Positions 31,210 to 43,200 of a stretch of DNA of 64,000 nucleotides are shown here, in pieces. Location of the stretch: contig NC_081182.1 of the NCBI RefSeq assembly GCF_029867415.1, forward strand, positions 19,689,983-19,753,982, written 5' to 3'. The stretch comes from Vicia villosa (taxonomy: Eukaryota > Streptophyta > Magnoliopsida > Fabales > Fabaceae). Every line of letters begins with the position of its first letter. Position 1 is the first letter of the stretch. A program made the translations under genes and the position numbers. The notes beneath the pieces are model-generated. The model was not told the DNA's origin. It saw only the letters and a program-made list of their open reading frames with translations, and made no database searches.

Positions 31210-31500
31210 GAAGCAAAGAGGTTGGCGGAAACCTAAACTGGTTCAAAAATTATCAAAGAGAACTTTAGAAAGGTCTTTGGTGAAGATATCAATAATTTGT
31301 TAACAGTCCCACATCGGACAATATATGGTCTGAACATGTCCTTATAAGTGGGGGCAATCTTCACCCTACAAGCCGGTTTTGTAGGGATGAGTTAGGCCCA
31401 ACCACATTTCTTTTCAGAAACATGAAGAACGCAGACTTGACCACGAGCGACCTTCTCCTGAACAAAGTGAATATCCATCTCAATGTGTTTTGTGCATAAA
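31210..31500 (-). pseudogene. Copia RNase H tail, interrupted
   Basis: On the minus strand 31500-31420 reads KHIEMDIHFVQEKVARGQV, the end of a copia RNase H. After a 119-bp insertion the reading resumes near 31297 with IIDIFTKDLSKVLFDNF, the usual last motif of copia pol, with a stop. The rest of the element is absent here. Confidence 0.7.
31300..31418 (-). repeat. Solo TRIM-type LTR inside the copia tail
   Basis: The segment CAGTCCCACATCGGACAATA...TATAAGTGGGGGCAATC...CTACAAGCCGGTTTTGTAGG is the same family as the LTR-like pieces in TIC236 intron 1. It sits between two adjoining parts of a copia RNase H reading, which fixes it as a later insertion. Confidence 0.55.
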
Positions 31501-32554
31501 ATTATTAATCACAACAACCCAAAATAATCCCACATGTTATACAACTATTATCACATACCGATTCATCAGACTAACACATTTACTAGACAATTTTCATGAC
31601 TTTACAACTATACCTAAAACCTTCAAAATCTCAACAATGGTGAAAATACATCAACACATCAAAATAGAAAATATCACCAATCAAAATGCACGAATTTCAT
31701 CAACATTCACAACACATACTATCGATTAACATCAATTTATAAAATCAAATCAAAACCCAATGCCCTATTGATGGTTAAGGACTCCTCATTCTATCACACG
31801 TGCATATATACCTGTTATTGATTCAATTATTTCCCTTACCTCAATTCCTAGCAAGTAATTTGAATCAGAACTAGTTAGAATATTCTCCTCTCACCCAAAG
31901 CTTCATGTTCTCCCTTGGCCTCTAGCCTCTTTGTCTCTTTTCCAAAGTTTTTATGTATTGATAACCAAAACCCTTAACTTAGATTATGCCCCTAATTTAT
32001 ATCATTAGGATAAATCTTATTATAATTGTGACTCAAACTCCTATCCCTCCGACTCTTTCCTCCCTTATACTTCTCATAATTTCCACTAATGGTCCAAACC
32101 TCTTATTTTTCAATTAATTGAATAAATATAATAAAATACTATTATTTTAATTTTTAAAAGAAACTCTAATAATTTTAATTAAACTCTATCGGTCTCTAAT
32201 TACTCTCTACACTCTCACCTCAAGGTCACACACCCTCATCGCCCATATTTATTTAATTAATATTATCCAATAATTAAATGAATGCACACAAATTATAATA
32301 AATCAAAAACCGGCGTGTTACAAATCTTCCCTACTTAAAAAAAATTCCCTCCAAAATTACCTTAATTAAACAGATTCAGATACGACTCCCTCATCTGACT
32401 CTCAAGCTCCAAAGTCATGATTCCACCAGTTGGTTTTCCCAAGCTACATTCACCAAGTTAATCTCTTTACCATGCAGCTGCTTCACTTCCCGATCCTCTA
32501 TTTGTAGGGGTGATGCCTCAATAGTAAGGTTATCTCTTACATGTACATCATCCT
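31501..32554 (-). pseudogene. Gypsy chromovirus 3' end: chromodomain tail plus LTR
   Basis: Minus-strand 32554-32360 reads DDVHVRDNLTIEASP, LQIEDREVKQLHGKEI and, after a frameshift, MTLELESQMRESYLNLF then a stop. This is the C-terminal region after integrase, with a chromodomain-like tail, of Tekay-type Ty3/gypsy elements. Downstream (lower coordinates) comes a purine-rich stretch and TGTAACACGCCGG at about 32322, the typical start of a gypsy 3' LTR. The LTR runs left for several hundred bases without a clear end. Confidence 0.7.
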
Positions 32555-34210
32555 CATGTCTTCAATCCCACTGGTGGAAAAACCTCAACTAAGTCTACAC
32601 ATGCATGTTTCCCTTCTATCCACTCGTACACCAAAACATCAAATTGCCTAAGTGTCGATCTTCCTTCATATGGTTCAATCAAGAAAGTCACATGTGCCTC
32701 TTTCTTCACATATACCCAGACACACCAAAATATATCAAATAAGACATCCTTAACAAATTCATTTCGGTGTTTGAATCATATAAGCTCCTTACAATTTTAT
32801 GTTCCTGAAATGTATATATGTACACCTTGCAGCAGACAGGGCAAATCTCATTAATAGAAAATAAGGGAATCATAAGCTGGTATTTAAGGATGGTATGATA
32901 TTCTACAAAGGATATATGTTGGTCTAGATCATCAATAGGGATAGAAAGGTTAAAATCTTGAGCATGTTCAGCTTGCAAACAACCAAAAAATGCTTCATTC
33001 CTTGTGGTCATGCCAACCTTTACATCCATGTCTTGAATACTTTTACTAAAAAAAAACTCGCCAAACGATATTGTGCTTTAGGATGGACAGTGTTATTGAT
33101 AGTAAAATTGTTTAGGTCAAAATTTAGAATCACAACACTAAAACCATCCAAAGCTCTGTCAAAATCAAGGTCCATACCATATATCTCATATTCTCTTAAT
33201 ATATGATTGTGTAACACCTAAAAATGGGCCATAGAAGTCACAAACGCTTAAGAGGCAGCCTTTACTGCCGTGTACAAACCCAATTCCCCAATTCTAATAG
33301 GTAAAGAAGACATTATCCATTGAAGGTCCACAAAGAAATGACATTTACCAACCATGGTGTCTTCAACCACCTTTCTAACCTCATTATCAACCAAATAGTT
33401 ACTTTCTCCATGTGATTAGGTTGACACGTTCTAAGGCCAAAAAAGAGTTTGATGATACCCATGTAATATCGAAGTAGAAGAAGCTCACTCTAAAGATCCC
33501 TTAGTTGTTACAGAAGATGCATTAACTCAACAGCCTTGGATTCTCTTTTCATGGACAACCCCTTGATAAAGCCTTTATCTCGACTAACAGCCCTTCCAAG
33601 CAAGTTCATCCCCAATATCAGTCCCCCAATGTTTGAAAGAAACAACCTCCTACAAAGTTTACTACCATCACACGAAGGTCAAAAGATCTTAGTTTATGAA
33701 TATTCATTTCAAGACCTAATCTTGGACTGGTCTCCCGGATGATGTCAAAAGCTTTAGCGACCTCCTTTGAATCTCCTATGATGGTCTCATAATCAAGATA
33801 TCAAACATGAAGAAGAAGCTTACAACTATCGTTGATTTGATGAATAAGTGGGTGTAGCACAAGAGCAAAAAAGAGCGACCTTAATGGGTCACCTTGTCGC
33901 ACTCAAGTGACTGACATAATATGTCCATCTCCAAAGTATAACCTTACTGTCTGACCATAGAGAAACTCTACCCACAAGAAAGTAGATGTGCATCTCACCC
34001 TCACCTCTCGTAGTATGGCAGATCGATTTACCAGGTTGAAAGCATTTGCGGAATCTTTCGTGAGCATAGTCAGAGAATCATCTCCATGTCACTTACTCAA
34101 GACACTGTTGGCACGGTATAAAATGACCTCGTCACCACCTGATACCCCAACACCAAACTAAAAATTATTGAGATATCGTGTCACCTCCTTACCGACCCTT
34201 TTCATTGAAC
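32555..34210 (-). pseudogene. Non-LTR-type reverse transcriptase remnant
   Basis: Minus-strand motifs in order: NAFNLVNRSAILREVRVRC, FLYGQTVRLYFGDGHI, RQGDPLRSLFFALVLHPL (33900-33840), then a region with stops including SPRLGLEMNIHK. These are standard for plant retroelement RTs. A C-terminal part follows: a 107-codon open stretch (33029-32706) with IPLFSINEICPVCCKVY, and near 32690-32560 YEGRSTLRQFDVLVYEWIEG then KHACVDLVEV. The Cys cluster followed by an R..D...CVDL pattern recalls restriction-like endonuclease tails; this is a suggestion only. Multiple stops make it dead. Confidence 0.65.
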
Positions 34211-34768
34211 CTTGGATGTCAAAAGTCTCCAGATAAAACACAAAACAACCTTAAAATGTTAATAGAACTATAAAATAAAATAAATTTTGTATGACAATCC
34301 ATAAACTTTCATGAATAAAGTCAGAAATTTTCTTTAACCATTTATTATCTTTAGAAATATAAAATAAACCACTAATTAAACTAAAATAAAGATATAAGAA
34401 GATTCTCATTGTTTGTTACTTTCACCTAAAAAAAAAAAAACTAAATAAATTGAAGACACTGTTAGGACACTATACAAAATATAAATCATATAACGATTAA
34501 TCCAAGTGGTTAATAAAAACAAAAGTCTCGGTAATATAATTTTGTATGATCCAAAATTTTCTGTTTAGTATTCTCCATTAACAACAACATAATAATGCCA
34601 ATCAAAATTCTTTTTCTGTAATATTCAATACAAAAATCCCAAACCCCATAAATCGTTTCTCATTCCAAAATTCTCAGATTTCTCAATTGTTCAATCAACC
34701 AATTTTTTTGTATTCTTTGTTCATCACAAAGTTTGCAAGAATAATAGTTGATTTTACAATTGTTGACA
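34211..34768. other. DnaJ upstream region
   Basis: AT-rich, no ORF of note. The last 100-150 bases are pyrimidine-rich 5' UTR-like sequence before the DnaJ start. Confidence 0.4.
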
Positions 34769-36419
34769 ATGGGTGTGGATTTCTATAACGTTTTGAAGGT
34801 TGAAAAAAATGCTACCGATGATGATTTGAAGAAAGCTTACAGAAAATTGGCCATGAAATGGCACCCTGATAAGAACCCTTCCAATAAAAAAGAAGCTGAA
34901 GCCAATTTCAAACAAATTTCTGAAGCTTATGCGGTAAAATTTTCATTTTTTTTTCAATTTTCTTTTGATTTGTGTTGGCTATTTGGAAATTGAATTATAT
35001 AATTTATAAAATAAAAAAATTGAATTTTATTCTTACAATGTAATTTTATTGTTTAAAGATTATGAATGTGGATGCAGATGAGAGAAATTGTTGGTTTAGT
35101 TTTAGATTCATGGTAAAAAATTGAAATTGGAATTGTAAAAAATGAAGAAAAAAAATTAGGGTTTTTTTTTGTTCATTATGGATTTCTTGTCAAAGAAGTT
35201 ATGTATATTGTATTGTTCTGGTGTTTTGTAATTGGGTGATTTTCTGGATTCTGAGAAAATTTTATTGATTTTAGATATTGAGTGATCCTCAAAGAAGGAT
35301 GCTATATGATCAGCTTGGAGAACAAGGGTTAAAAGATAAGCCGCCGCCGGGGAATGATTCGTCGAGTGGTTTTAATCGAACTGCGGAGGATATCTTTACG
35401 GAATTCTTTGGGAGTAGTCCTTTGAATTTTGGATCGTCTGGACCGGGAAGGTCCAAGAGATTCTCGTCTGATGGTGGAGGAAGTGTTCCGTTTGGTGGGT
35501 TCGGCGGAGATTTTAATTTTCGGACACAGAGCGAAAGGACGTATATGCCGAAGAAACCGTCGGCTGTGGAGACTAAATTGCTTTGTAGTTTGGAGGAGTT
35601 GTATTCTGGTTCTACTAGGAAAATGAAGATCTCGAGGACTGTAATGGATCCCAATGCCTACGGGTACGTTTCGCTTGCTTGTGTTTGGAGATCGTATGCA
35701 GCGCGGCTGCTGGTGTAGCCGACGCTGCATAAGATCCCAATCCTACTTATCTTACTCTTATTGATATGTTTTTCTGTGAGATTGTTTAGATGAACTCATG
35801 AAAAACGTTTATGACACATGGATAAGCTGTTTTCAGCTTATTTCAACAAGTTCTTCAATAAAAATGATGAAAACTGCTTATGTTTTAATATGAAAACAGA
35901 TTGTAGATGTTTGTTTCATGGGTCAATTGATGTAACTTTGTATGATAACCTTTGTTTGTTTGTGATGTCAAAAATTGCAGAAGGGAAATCAAAGAAACAG
36001 AGGTATTAAGCATTGAAGTAAAGCCAGGATGGAAGAAAGGGACAAAGATCACATTCCCGGATAAAGGGAATCAGCAATTGAATCAACTACCAGCAGATCT
36101 TGTATTTGTGATTGATGAGAAGCCTCACGAATCGTTCAAGAGAGATGGGAATGACCTTATTGTGACCCACAGGATAACACTAGCAGAAGCCATTGGAGGA
36201 ACTTTAATAAATATAAAAACGCTCGACAAACGTATCGTACGCGTTCAAGTGAAAGACATTGTGAGTCCTGGTTATGAGCTTATTGTTTCTAATGAAGGAA
36301 TGCCAATAACAAAGGAACCTGGTCATAGGGGTCATTTGAAGATCATATTTGAGGTTAAGTTCCCTAAAAAATTGACATCAAGCCAACGTGCTGCACTTAA
36401 GAGAGTTTTGGGAGGTTGA
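34769..36419 (+). CDS. Type II DnaJ/HSP40 co-chaperone
   Basis: Exons 34769-34933, 35275-35663 and 35981-36419 give 993 nt (330 aa). I start at 34769 ([10 protein letters not shown]) rather than the in-frame ATG 21 bp upstream, because J-domain proteins of this class begin MG(V/M)D(F/Y)Y. Residues 1-69 are the J domain with [20 protein letters not shown] at 32-34; this loop triggers the ATPase of HSP70. A Gly/Phe/Ser-rich linker spans about 80-140. There is no CxxCxGxG zinc finger, so it is the DnaJB-like type. The C-terminal substrate-binding domain spans about 155-330 ([29 protein letters not shown]). No signal peptide; cytosol or nucleus is likely. The DnaJB copy cannot be named more closely by eye. 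Confidence 0.93.
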
Positions 36420-36869
36420 TCCAGGATTGATTATGCTACTTTTCAATTCTTGGTTGCTTTTTCATTTGTCATTTTCTTGAGGATGTATAACTTTTCCATC
36501 CATTTTTTTAGTGTAACACTGACATGACCCATTTTATTGTTGTGCGCTTTCGTACAAGAGTAATATACTAATATACAATAGGTCATACATTGCACATATC
36601 AGTCAAAAAGGAACGTTTCTGTGCCTTTAATTGTGTTCTTTATTCAATAATATCAAATTATTAGTTCTAACGGAAATTTGAAACTATCCTTTAATCGTCG
36701 CATGATAAAACAGGAGATGAAAAGAAGTCATTTGCTTGGTCTATTACCTCTAAAAAGTATTGATGTTACAAAAAGATAAGATAAAAGAATCTGACACTAT
36801 CATAAGTTTACATGGCTACAGATGTATAAAAGATAAAAAGAGAAGTAAAATAAAATGAAATGAAAGAAA
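36420..36869. other. Convergent 3' spacer between DnaJ and the SPOC gene
   Basis: 450 bp shared by the 3' ends of the converging DnaJ (+) and SPOC (-) genes. AATAA-type words occur near 36640; no other structure seen. Confidence 0.5.
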
Positions 36870-39800
36870 CTAAAGTCCTCTACTTCTAGAAACATGATGA
36901 GACCACGGAGTTCCTTGTGTAGGTGTTCCATAGGGTGGTGGTGGTGCATTGCTTGGATGTATATTGGTATTACCATGGATAGAGGGAACCCACTGAGGGA
37001 CAAAATTTGGTTGGGCATGTGCCACATTCGTTGGGGGTTGCAGATACTGAGTCGGCATAATTTGTTGCTGGGGTAAACCCACAAATGATTGATTCATAAT
37101 GGGAGGTCTAAGATTAAAATTATGCACTGTTTGTTGGGGAGTAAACTGATTCTGATTCATATTTGGTTGCCATTCAGGTATATCATCGTCGTCGTCATCA
37201 TTCCAAGGTTGAATTGACCCCCTAAATTTGTCCTGCCAGTTTACCGAAGACACAGGTGTTTGGTTTTGCCCATATTTGTGTACAAGTTCTCTCATATGTT
37301 GTGCAGGACGGGAAGGGGTTTGACCAACCGAGTGAGATGGGACTGTACTTGGTCCCATAGGTTTTTGAACCAAGTGTGATGGATTTGAACTACTGGAAAA
37401 ATTATACTCCGGGAGGTCATCCTCAACTCGGGCAGCCGGTGGCCCAAATCCAGGAGGAACGTCATCGTCATCACCATCAACATCCCCACTCTCGGTGGTC
37501 TTAAACCCCGTAGAGGGTACAGCATTATGGGTAGAATTGGCATTCGCATTAGTATCTTGCTGTCTTCTACTCAAGTTATGCCTTTTAGAGCTATGTTTGT
37601 TGTGTGATTGCGCAGTGGGAGATATAGATGTAGTTATATTAGTTTTTCTCCATACAATAATACCAATTAGACCATTATCAATAGAATTAACTGCCTCAAT
37701 TTGTTCCTTTGAAAGTATCTTGGTGAGCATTTCAACTGTTTTCTTATGAGGTGGGCAAAAGTAAAGTTCAACTCCAGGCACAGGTTCTGCAAATCCCACT
37801 CTCTCGTCCAAAATATAAGAATCAGCCACCTGCATGCAAAATTACCTAATTATAAAGAACAATCCACAGCTAAAAATTGGGATAATTAACCAACCTAATA
37901 CTAATTATCACTACCTCACGGAGAGTTGCTTGCTCCTCAGGGGTTGACCCTTTAGAAATAAAATGTGAAACCTGCCATACAAAGAAACTTTATTAACTTT
38001 TTGTTTGCTGACAGAAACTTTGCAAATATATATACATAGCACAAAAAGAAAATTACGTGTGAAACAAGTTTTCATCATATACAGAGCTCTCTATTAGTTA
38101 TGTTAATATTCAAATAAAAAAGCAAGTGGCTTCAGTGGGGGAAATACACTTAAACTACGTTACTAAACCCATTTTAAGCTGTGAAATCATGCCATGTATA
38201 TCATCCACACCAAACTTAAGCCTTAAGGGTCATTTCATACCCCACATCCACCCCCCACACCAGCCTCCCCTAAAATAGGAGAGTCTAATGGGGAGATTCT
38301 TTCATAAAACTCCTGTCAACATTTCATACATGTGTGTGCATGAATTTCTGGGATTGAGCAGTTGTAAAGACACATACCAAGAAAACGAGAATCTGTTCTA
38401 ACCAATTTGCCAGACATCTTTGAGTATTTACCAACAACAAAAAATGAATCTTTTAATCCAATTTAACTGTGACAGATGTTTTTTCAAGTTATACGAATCC
38501 AAAATTCATTTTCTCCCTCATAACGATGCATTTTCATTGTTTTATCCTGACAGCTTTAAAATCTGTCATTAATCATACACAGCCACCAACTACTACTATT
38601 CTAGTGACTACATCTCATGAACAAAGGAAAAGAAGAAAGCACGCAATAATTCACAATGCTATTATCTACGCAATTTTGCCGCATCTTAAGAGTATTTACC
38701 AATAACAAAAAAATGAATCTTGTAATCCAATTTAACTGTGAGAACTGTTTTTTCAAGTTATACAGATGCTAAAATTCATTTTCTCCCTCATAACAAGGCA
38801 TTTTCTTTGTTTTATCCTGACAACTTTAAAAATCAGTCATTAATCGTCCCCAACTACCAACTAGTACTACTCTAGTGACTACATCATCGCATCAACAAAG
38901 GAAAAAGAAGAAAGCACACTGTAATTCACGATGATATTGTTTAAACATGTGATTGAAACAAAAACTTAGCATCAAGCTGCATTATTTTTTTTTTCATTTT
39001 TAATCATTACTTTATATATGGCTGGTGAGATAAACAGGCAATACACAAATCTACCATACGAAAAATGTGATGAAAAGAAAAAATTAGTATCAAGCTGCAA
39101 CGGTTTTTAATCATTGCTATATATATGGCTGGTGAGATAAACAGGTGATACACAAGTCTAGCACAACAAAAGAAAACTTGAGATACCATGATGGCACGAC
39201 TTCTTGACTGTGGAAGCTCTTGCAGAAATTTTTCAAACGGTTCCAGCCGAACCCTTCCCTTAATCTCGAGAAATCCAGGCCAGTCTTTGGTAGAAGTTTT
39301 CTCGCCGCTTCACAAAAAATATAATGTAAGATCAGGAAAAGGAAAAACATGAGAAATATTAATCTTCTTCAAACAGTACAGATCAAAAATATCTTCTTTT
39401 TTTTCAATGAAATAAGAAGAAAATGAATACAGTCTATTGTGGAACACATCAACCCCCACAACATAGACCTCTTTAGGGGAAAAAGGAACAGAAATAATAG
39501 TCTAATTTCAAAAAGATATTTCTCACCCTTTTCGAGATAAACATAAAACAGGATTTGAAAGCCACCTTTGGGATTGTTTGAATAGACAAGGAAGCCATTG
39601 AAAAGCACAAATAATCAAATATAATCTGAGATGAACATGCCTAGTTACCATAAGTTGGATGAAACAACAGTATCCTAAAAGTGAATTGATCTAAAAATAA
39701 CACAGCTGAACCTTAAAATATTGAAGAACAGCTACTAAATATTGTCCCCAAAATTTTGAGGATTGTTCCAGAGTCAATTATGAATCCTGTGAAGAAACTA

Positions 39801-42691
39801 GAAAACTTCTAAAAAAACCTGACTGAAACCGCATTCACAAAAAGAAACTGTAATTTGCAGTTTTATTTACCCAAAAAGAAAACAAGAAACAACTTACATT
39901 TTAGTAAGATGGCATATGATATAGGAGTAGATGAAAAAAATAAATATAAATAAGGCTTAGAACAAGAGATCAAATAAAACAAATTCCACGCCCTAGAGAA
40001 ATATTGTCAAGCTTGTTTTTCATGACATTAAATTATGCTTCTGCCCAATTGCCATCGTGTTCAACTAGAACATGAAATTTTGATCCACTGACCATAAGGG
40101 ACCACATTAAATGTAGGTTGCCACATTTTTACGAGATTGTGCAGGTTAAAACAAAATCACAAGTCAGCACAAAATAAAATCTGAAAAAATCACAAGCATA
40201 AAAGAATGAGAAAAGTAAACAGTTACAGATTCCAAAATAACATCCCAAAGTCATCATTGCCCTTGTATATGGATGGATTAATAACTTCAATGATATTATT
40301 GATCTTTCACCTCTTTTGTACACAGTTTAAATTTTTTTTGCTTAACATGCTATATAAGAGAATTAATCAGTTGCACAATATTCAGATTGAGTTCAGAGCA
40401 AAGGAACAGTTTTCGATAAAAATGTACTAAAAAATGGTAGTAGACTACCTTTTGAAGATGCTAATGACTGAATCAGTGGTTGAGATGTTTGGCTGAAGCA
40501 TTCCCTCCCAAAGGCATTCACCCTTAATGGGAACTGTAGTTTTCGACACATTATCCTTGCCATATCTATCTTCTGTTTGAAACTGACTAGCTCTTAACTC
40601 AGCATTATTGGATGTTGATTTTTGGCCATCAATTGACATTTCCTTGGTATGACCATCAGCCGGCTTGGTGTCAGATCGAATTTCACTGTATTTTGTATCA
40701 GACAAAATGGACCCAGCTTCAGCATTAACTTTTTTTTCTTCCTCAGCATCTGTACTTTGAAGCTTACCAGACTTATTAGCACTGGCATCACCTTTCTCAC
40801 TTGGAATTAAATCTGAAGATTTTGATTTTGTTCCAACCCCAGAAACATCCTTGTCTGAGGTAGATGCCTTTCCAGACTCTGCGGGTAAATTATCAAATGG
40901 TGGCTCAGAATCAAGGGATTCCATGAATTCATCAAGAGATACAATTGGGGGAAGAAAGTCGGGGTCCTTCAATGCATCATCATCTGTCATAAGCCCTTGC
41001 ATTGGATCAGTCCCGTCATTGGAAGAAATGGTAATGGAAAATTGATTGTCTGTTTGTATGTTGCTCTTTTCATTGTCAGTGCTTACATCTCTTTTGATTA
41101 CACCGGCAGGTTTAGAAGCAGAAGAGGCTTCCACGTCCTTTTTAACTGGTTGCCTTCGAACAACAGAAGTTTTGCCACCAGACACCTCTTCCACTGGAAC
41201 ATTGTCTTCGTGTTCAACTTCCACTTGAAATTCACCTTTATGCGTCTTCCTGACTAAGCGTCTAATATCAACATCTGAATCAGGTAAAACCACCATTTGA
41301 GCAAACTCCTCAGCCTTGGCTATCCGCCACTCAGAAAGCTCCTTTGAAGCAAGTTCCTCTGCAGTCATGGAACATAACTGTTCGGGAGGAATTTTACCAA
41401 ACATAACCCTTTCTCTGAGTTCAGGATTATTTCGATCTTTCAAGTTGAACAAAAGAGACCTTCCCTTCTCTTTGTATTTCTTATTCACACCTCCAAACAG
41501 TTTGAAGAGCTCTGCTTCTATCCTTGATGCTAAAAGTTCAGGTAAAGGGACCACTGCCTTACAAACTCCACCTGGTACCTCAGGTTCCAATTTCTTCTCC
41601 ATCATAGTTTGAGTTTCCCTTTGGTCATCCATGTCCATCATATGGTCCATATCAGGTAATACCCAGGAAAGACCATTTCCCTGCAAAAGGTCATCTTTCA
41701 CAAAGAAACTGTCACTGAAAGGAAGATCATCAGTAGTCAAAGTGTAGTTAGACTGGAAATCTTGCTTGTCAGAACTCAACATATCTTCATTGTTTAAAAC
41801 ATTTGTGAATCCCGCTTCATAGTCCTTAGGTTTTTCAGAAAAATCTCCAATAGATGTATTACTCATATGCTCTCCCATCACAGGGCCAGCAGAATCAGCC
41901 ACAGCTAAAGAGGAATTAACAGATTGACAAATTTCCTGCTTTTGCTCTGGAGCAGAGTCGGCAGATGCAGATGCGGATTCAGCACACTGAGAGCTATTGG
42001 CCGCATCATTAGGTTTGTCATCATTTGAAACCAGAGGTTTATCTTGCTGGGATACCAATGCCAGAGCAGCAGCTAATGACTCTCTCATCTTGGACCTAAC
42101 ACTCTCAGATGATTCAGTTTGAACCTTGGAGGATTCTTTCATCTGTGCAATCTGACTCTTAGAATTTGAGGACCGAGGCGTCACAGGTTTGCTGGAGGTA
42201 GACTCCATTTGTGTTTTTCTCTTACTAAATGCTGCCGAATGCTGCGCTCTAGAAGCATTTGTCGGTGATTGCAACTGTTGAGAGCCTCTGCTTGATGATT
42301 GCTGTGTCCAAGTTCTGTGAGCCGCTGGTTTTTCCCGCTTACTAGGTGTTATGAAGCTACCCGAAGGCAGCTCAATTGTTGCCTTCCGCTTAGGAGCTGC
42401 TGAGAGTTGACGTGGCCCCATTTGCACGGCTTGTTTCTGGGGAAGAAGCCGATGCACTCCCATATTACCATCCCGCGTTTCTACCCGGCCACTCTGCTGG
42501 TTAGAAAGCGGTAAGCCTTGAGACTTAGGTTCACCATTCGAAGTTCCCTGATTCTGCGACACGGAATCACTGGCTACAGGATGCAAGAGTCCCGACGAAT
42601 CAACCTTGTTCAAAATAGGCTCCAATTGAGCCATCTGCCGGCTCGTAACAGGCTCCGAAACCAAATTATTCGACATTCCAACCATTAGCAT
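36870..42691 (-). CDS. TFIIS-central and SPOC domain transcription protein
   Basis: Four coding exons on the minus strand, 42691-40449, 39307-39187, 37971-37915 and 37829-36870, give 3381 nt (1126 aa). A Ser/Gln-rich region with KRK clusters (nuclear signals) fills about 1-190. VRSKMRESLAAALALV at about 198 begins a TFIIS-central-type domain. It is interrupted by an acidic insert and resumes at about 375-490 with IEAELFKLFGGVNKKYKEKG, RSLLFNLKDRNNPELRERV and CSMTAEELASKELSEWR. A SPOC domain follows at about 722-870 (LWEGMLQPNIS, WPGFLEIKGRVRLEPFEKFL, VELYFCPP). The tail has an acidic DDDDDD run, a PPGFGPP motif and is Pro/Gln-rich. The layout matches At5g11430-type proteins, thought to act with elongating RNA polymerase II, possibly by SPOC binding to its phosphorylated C-terminal tail; that role is inferred from animal PHF3/DIDO relatives. 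Confidence 0.9.
38422..38941. repeat. 268-bp tandem duplication in SPOC-gene intron 2
   Basis: GAGTATTTACCAA at 38422 and 38690 starts two parallel copies sharing TTCAAGTTATAC, AAAATTCATTTTCTCCCTCA and GGAAAA(A)GAAGAAAGCAC. Identity is high but not perfect. A second, shorter pair (TATATGGCTGGTGAGATAAACAGG) lies at about 39014 and 39123. Confidence 0.85.
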
Positions 42692-43200
42692 TAATCATCA
42701 ACCATAGAGTACACAATTACAATTTACAAACAAAACGCACCTGAAATAGTTCACAACACAGTCAAAAAACAAAATCAACCATAGAAACAGCTTCAACACT
42801 CTTCAATTCAAAACAAAATCATAAAATCATCACAAACAAAGTGTTTACTCTAGAACGAATTAAATCAAATTAAACTAACATGCATAAATTCAATAAAATC
42901 ACAGATGAAAAATATACGCTAATTTTTCGAAAAATCAACGAGAGCTACTTGGAATTGGTGTAAGAGCGAATGGAATGGAAAATTGGAATTGGAATGAAAC
43001 GGATCGATTGCATTACCTTGGGAGAGGAAAATTGTGATCTGGCGAAAGGTGAAAAGTGAAAAGAGAGTGGGAAGTGAAAACCCTAGAGAGGAAGACGAAG
43101 AAGAAGGAGACGATAACGATATGGAATGAATGAGGAGAGAAATAACAAACAAGTAGCAGTATAACAGCACCAAATATCAGCCGCTTCTCACGTCTTGATT
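42692..43200 (-). other. 5' UTR, UTR intron and promoter side of the SPOC gene
   Basis: On the minus strand a donor CCAAG|GTAATG at about 43015 and an acceptor ATTTCAG near 42742 suggest a 5' UTR exon (about 43016-43190) and a UTR intron. The UTR exon is rich in CTTCTT and CTCTCT runs. No transcript evidence is available here. Confidence 0.45.

Noticed and set aside
35310..35730. Minus-strand ORFs of 114 and 133 codons across DnaJ exon 2
   Set aside because: They are antisense shadows of the real G/F-rich coding exon.
36420..36869. Possible extra 3' exon of DnaJ
   Set aside because: The DnaJ frame ends cleanly with the family's normal C-terminus at 36419.
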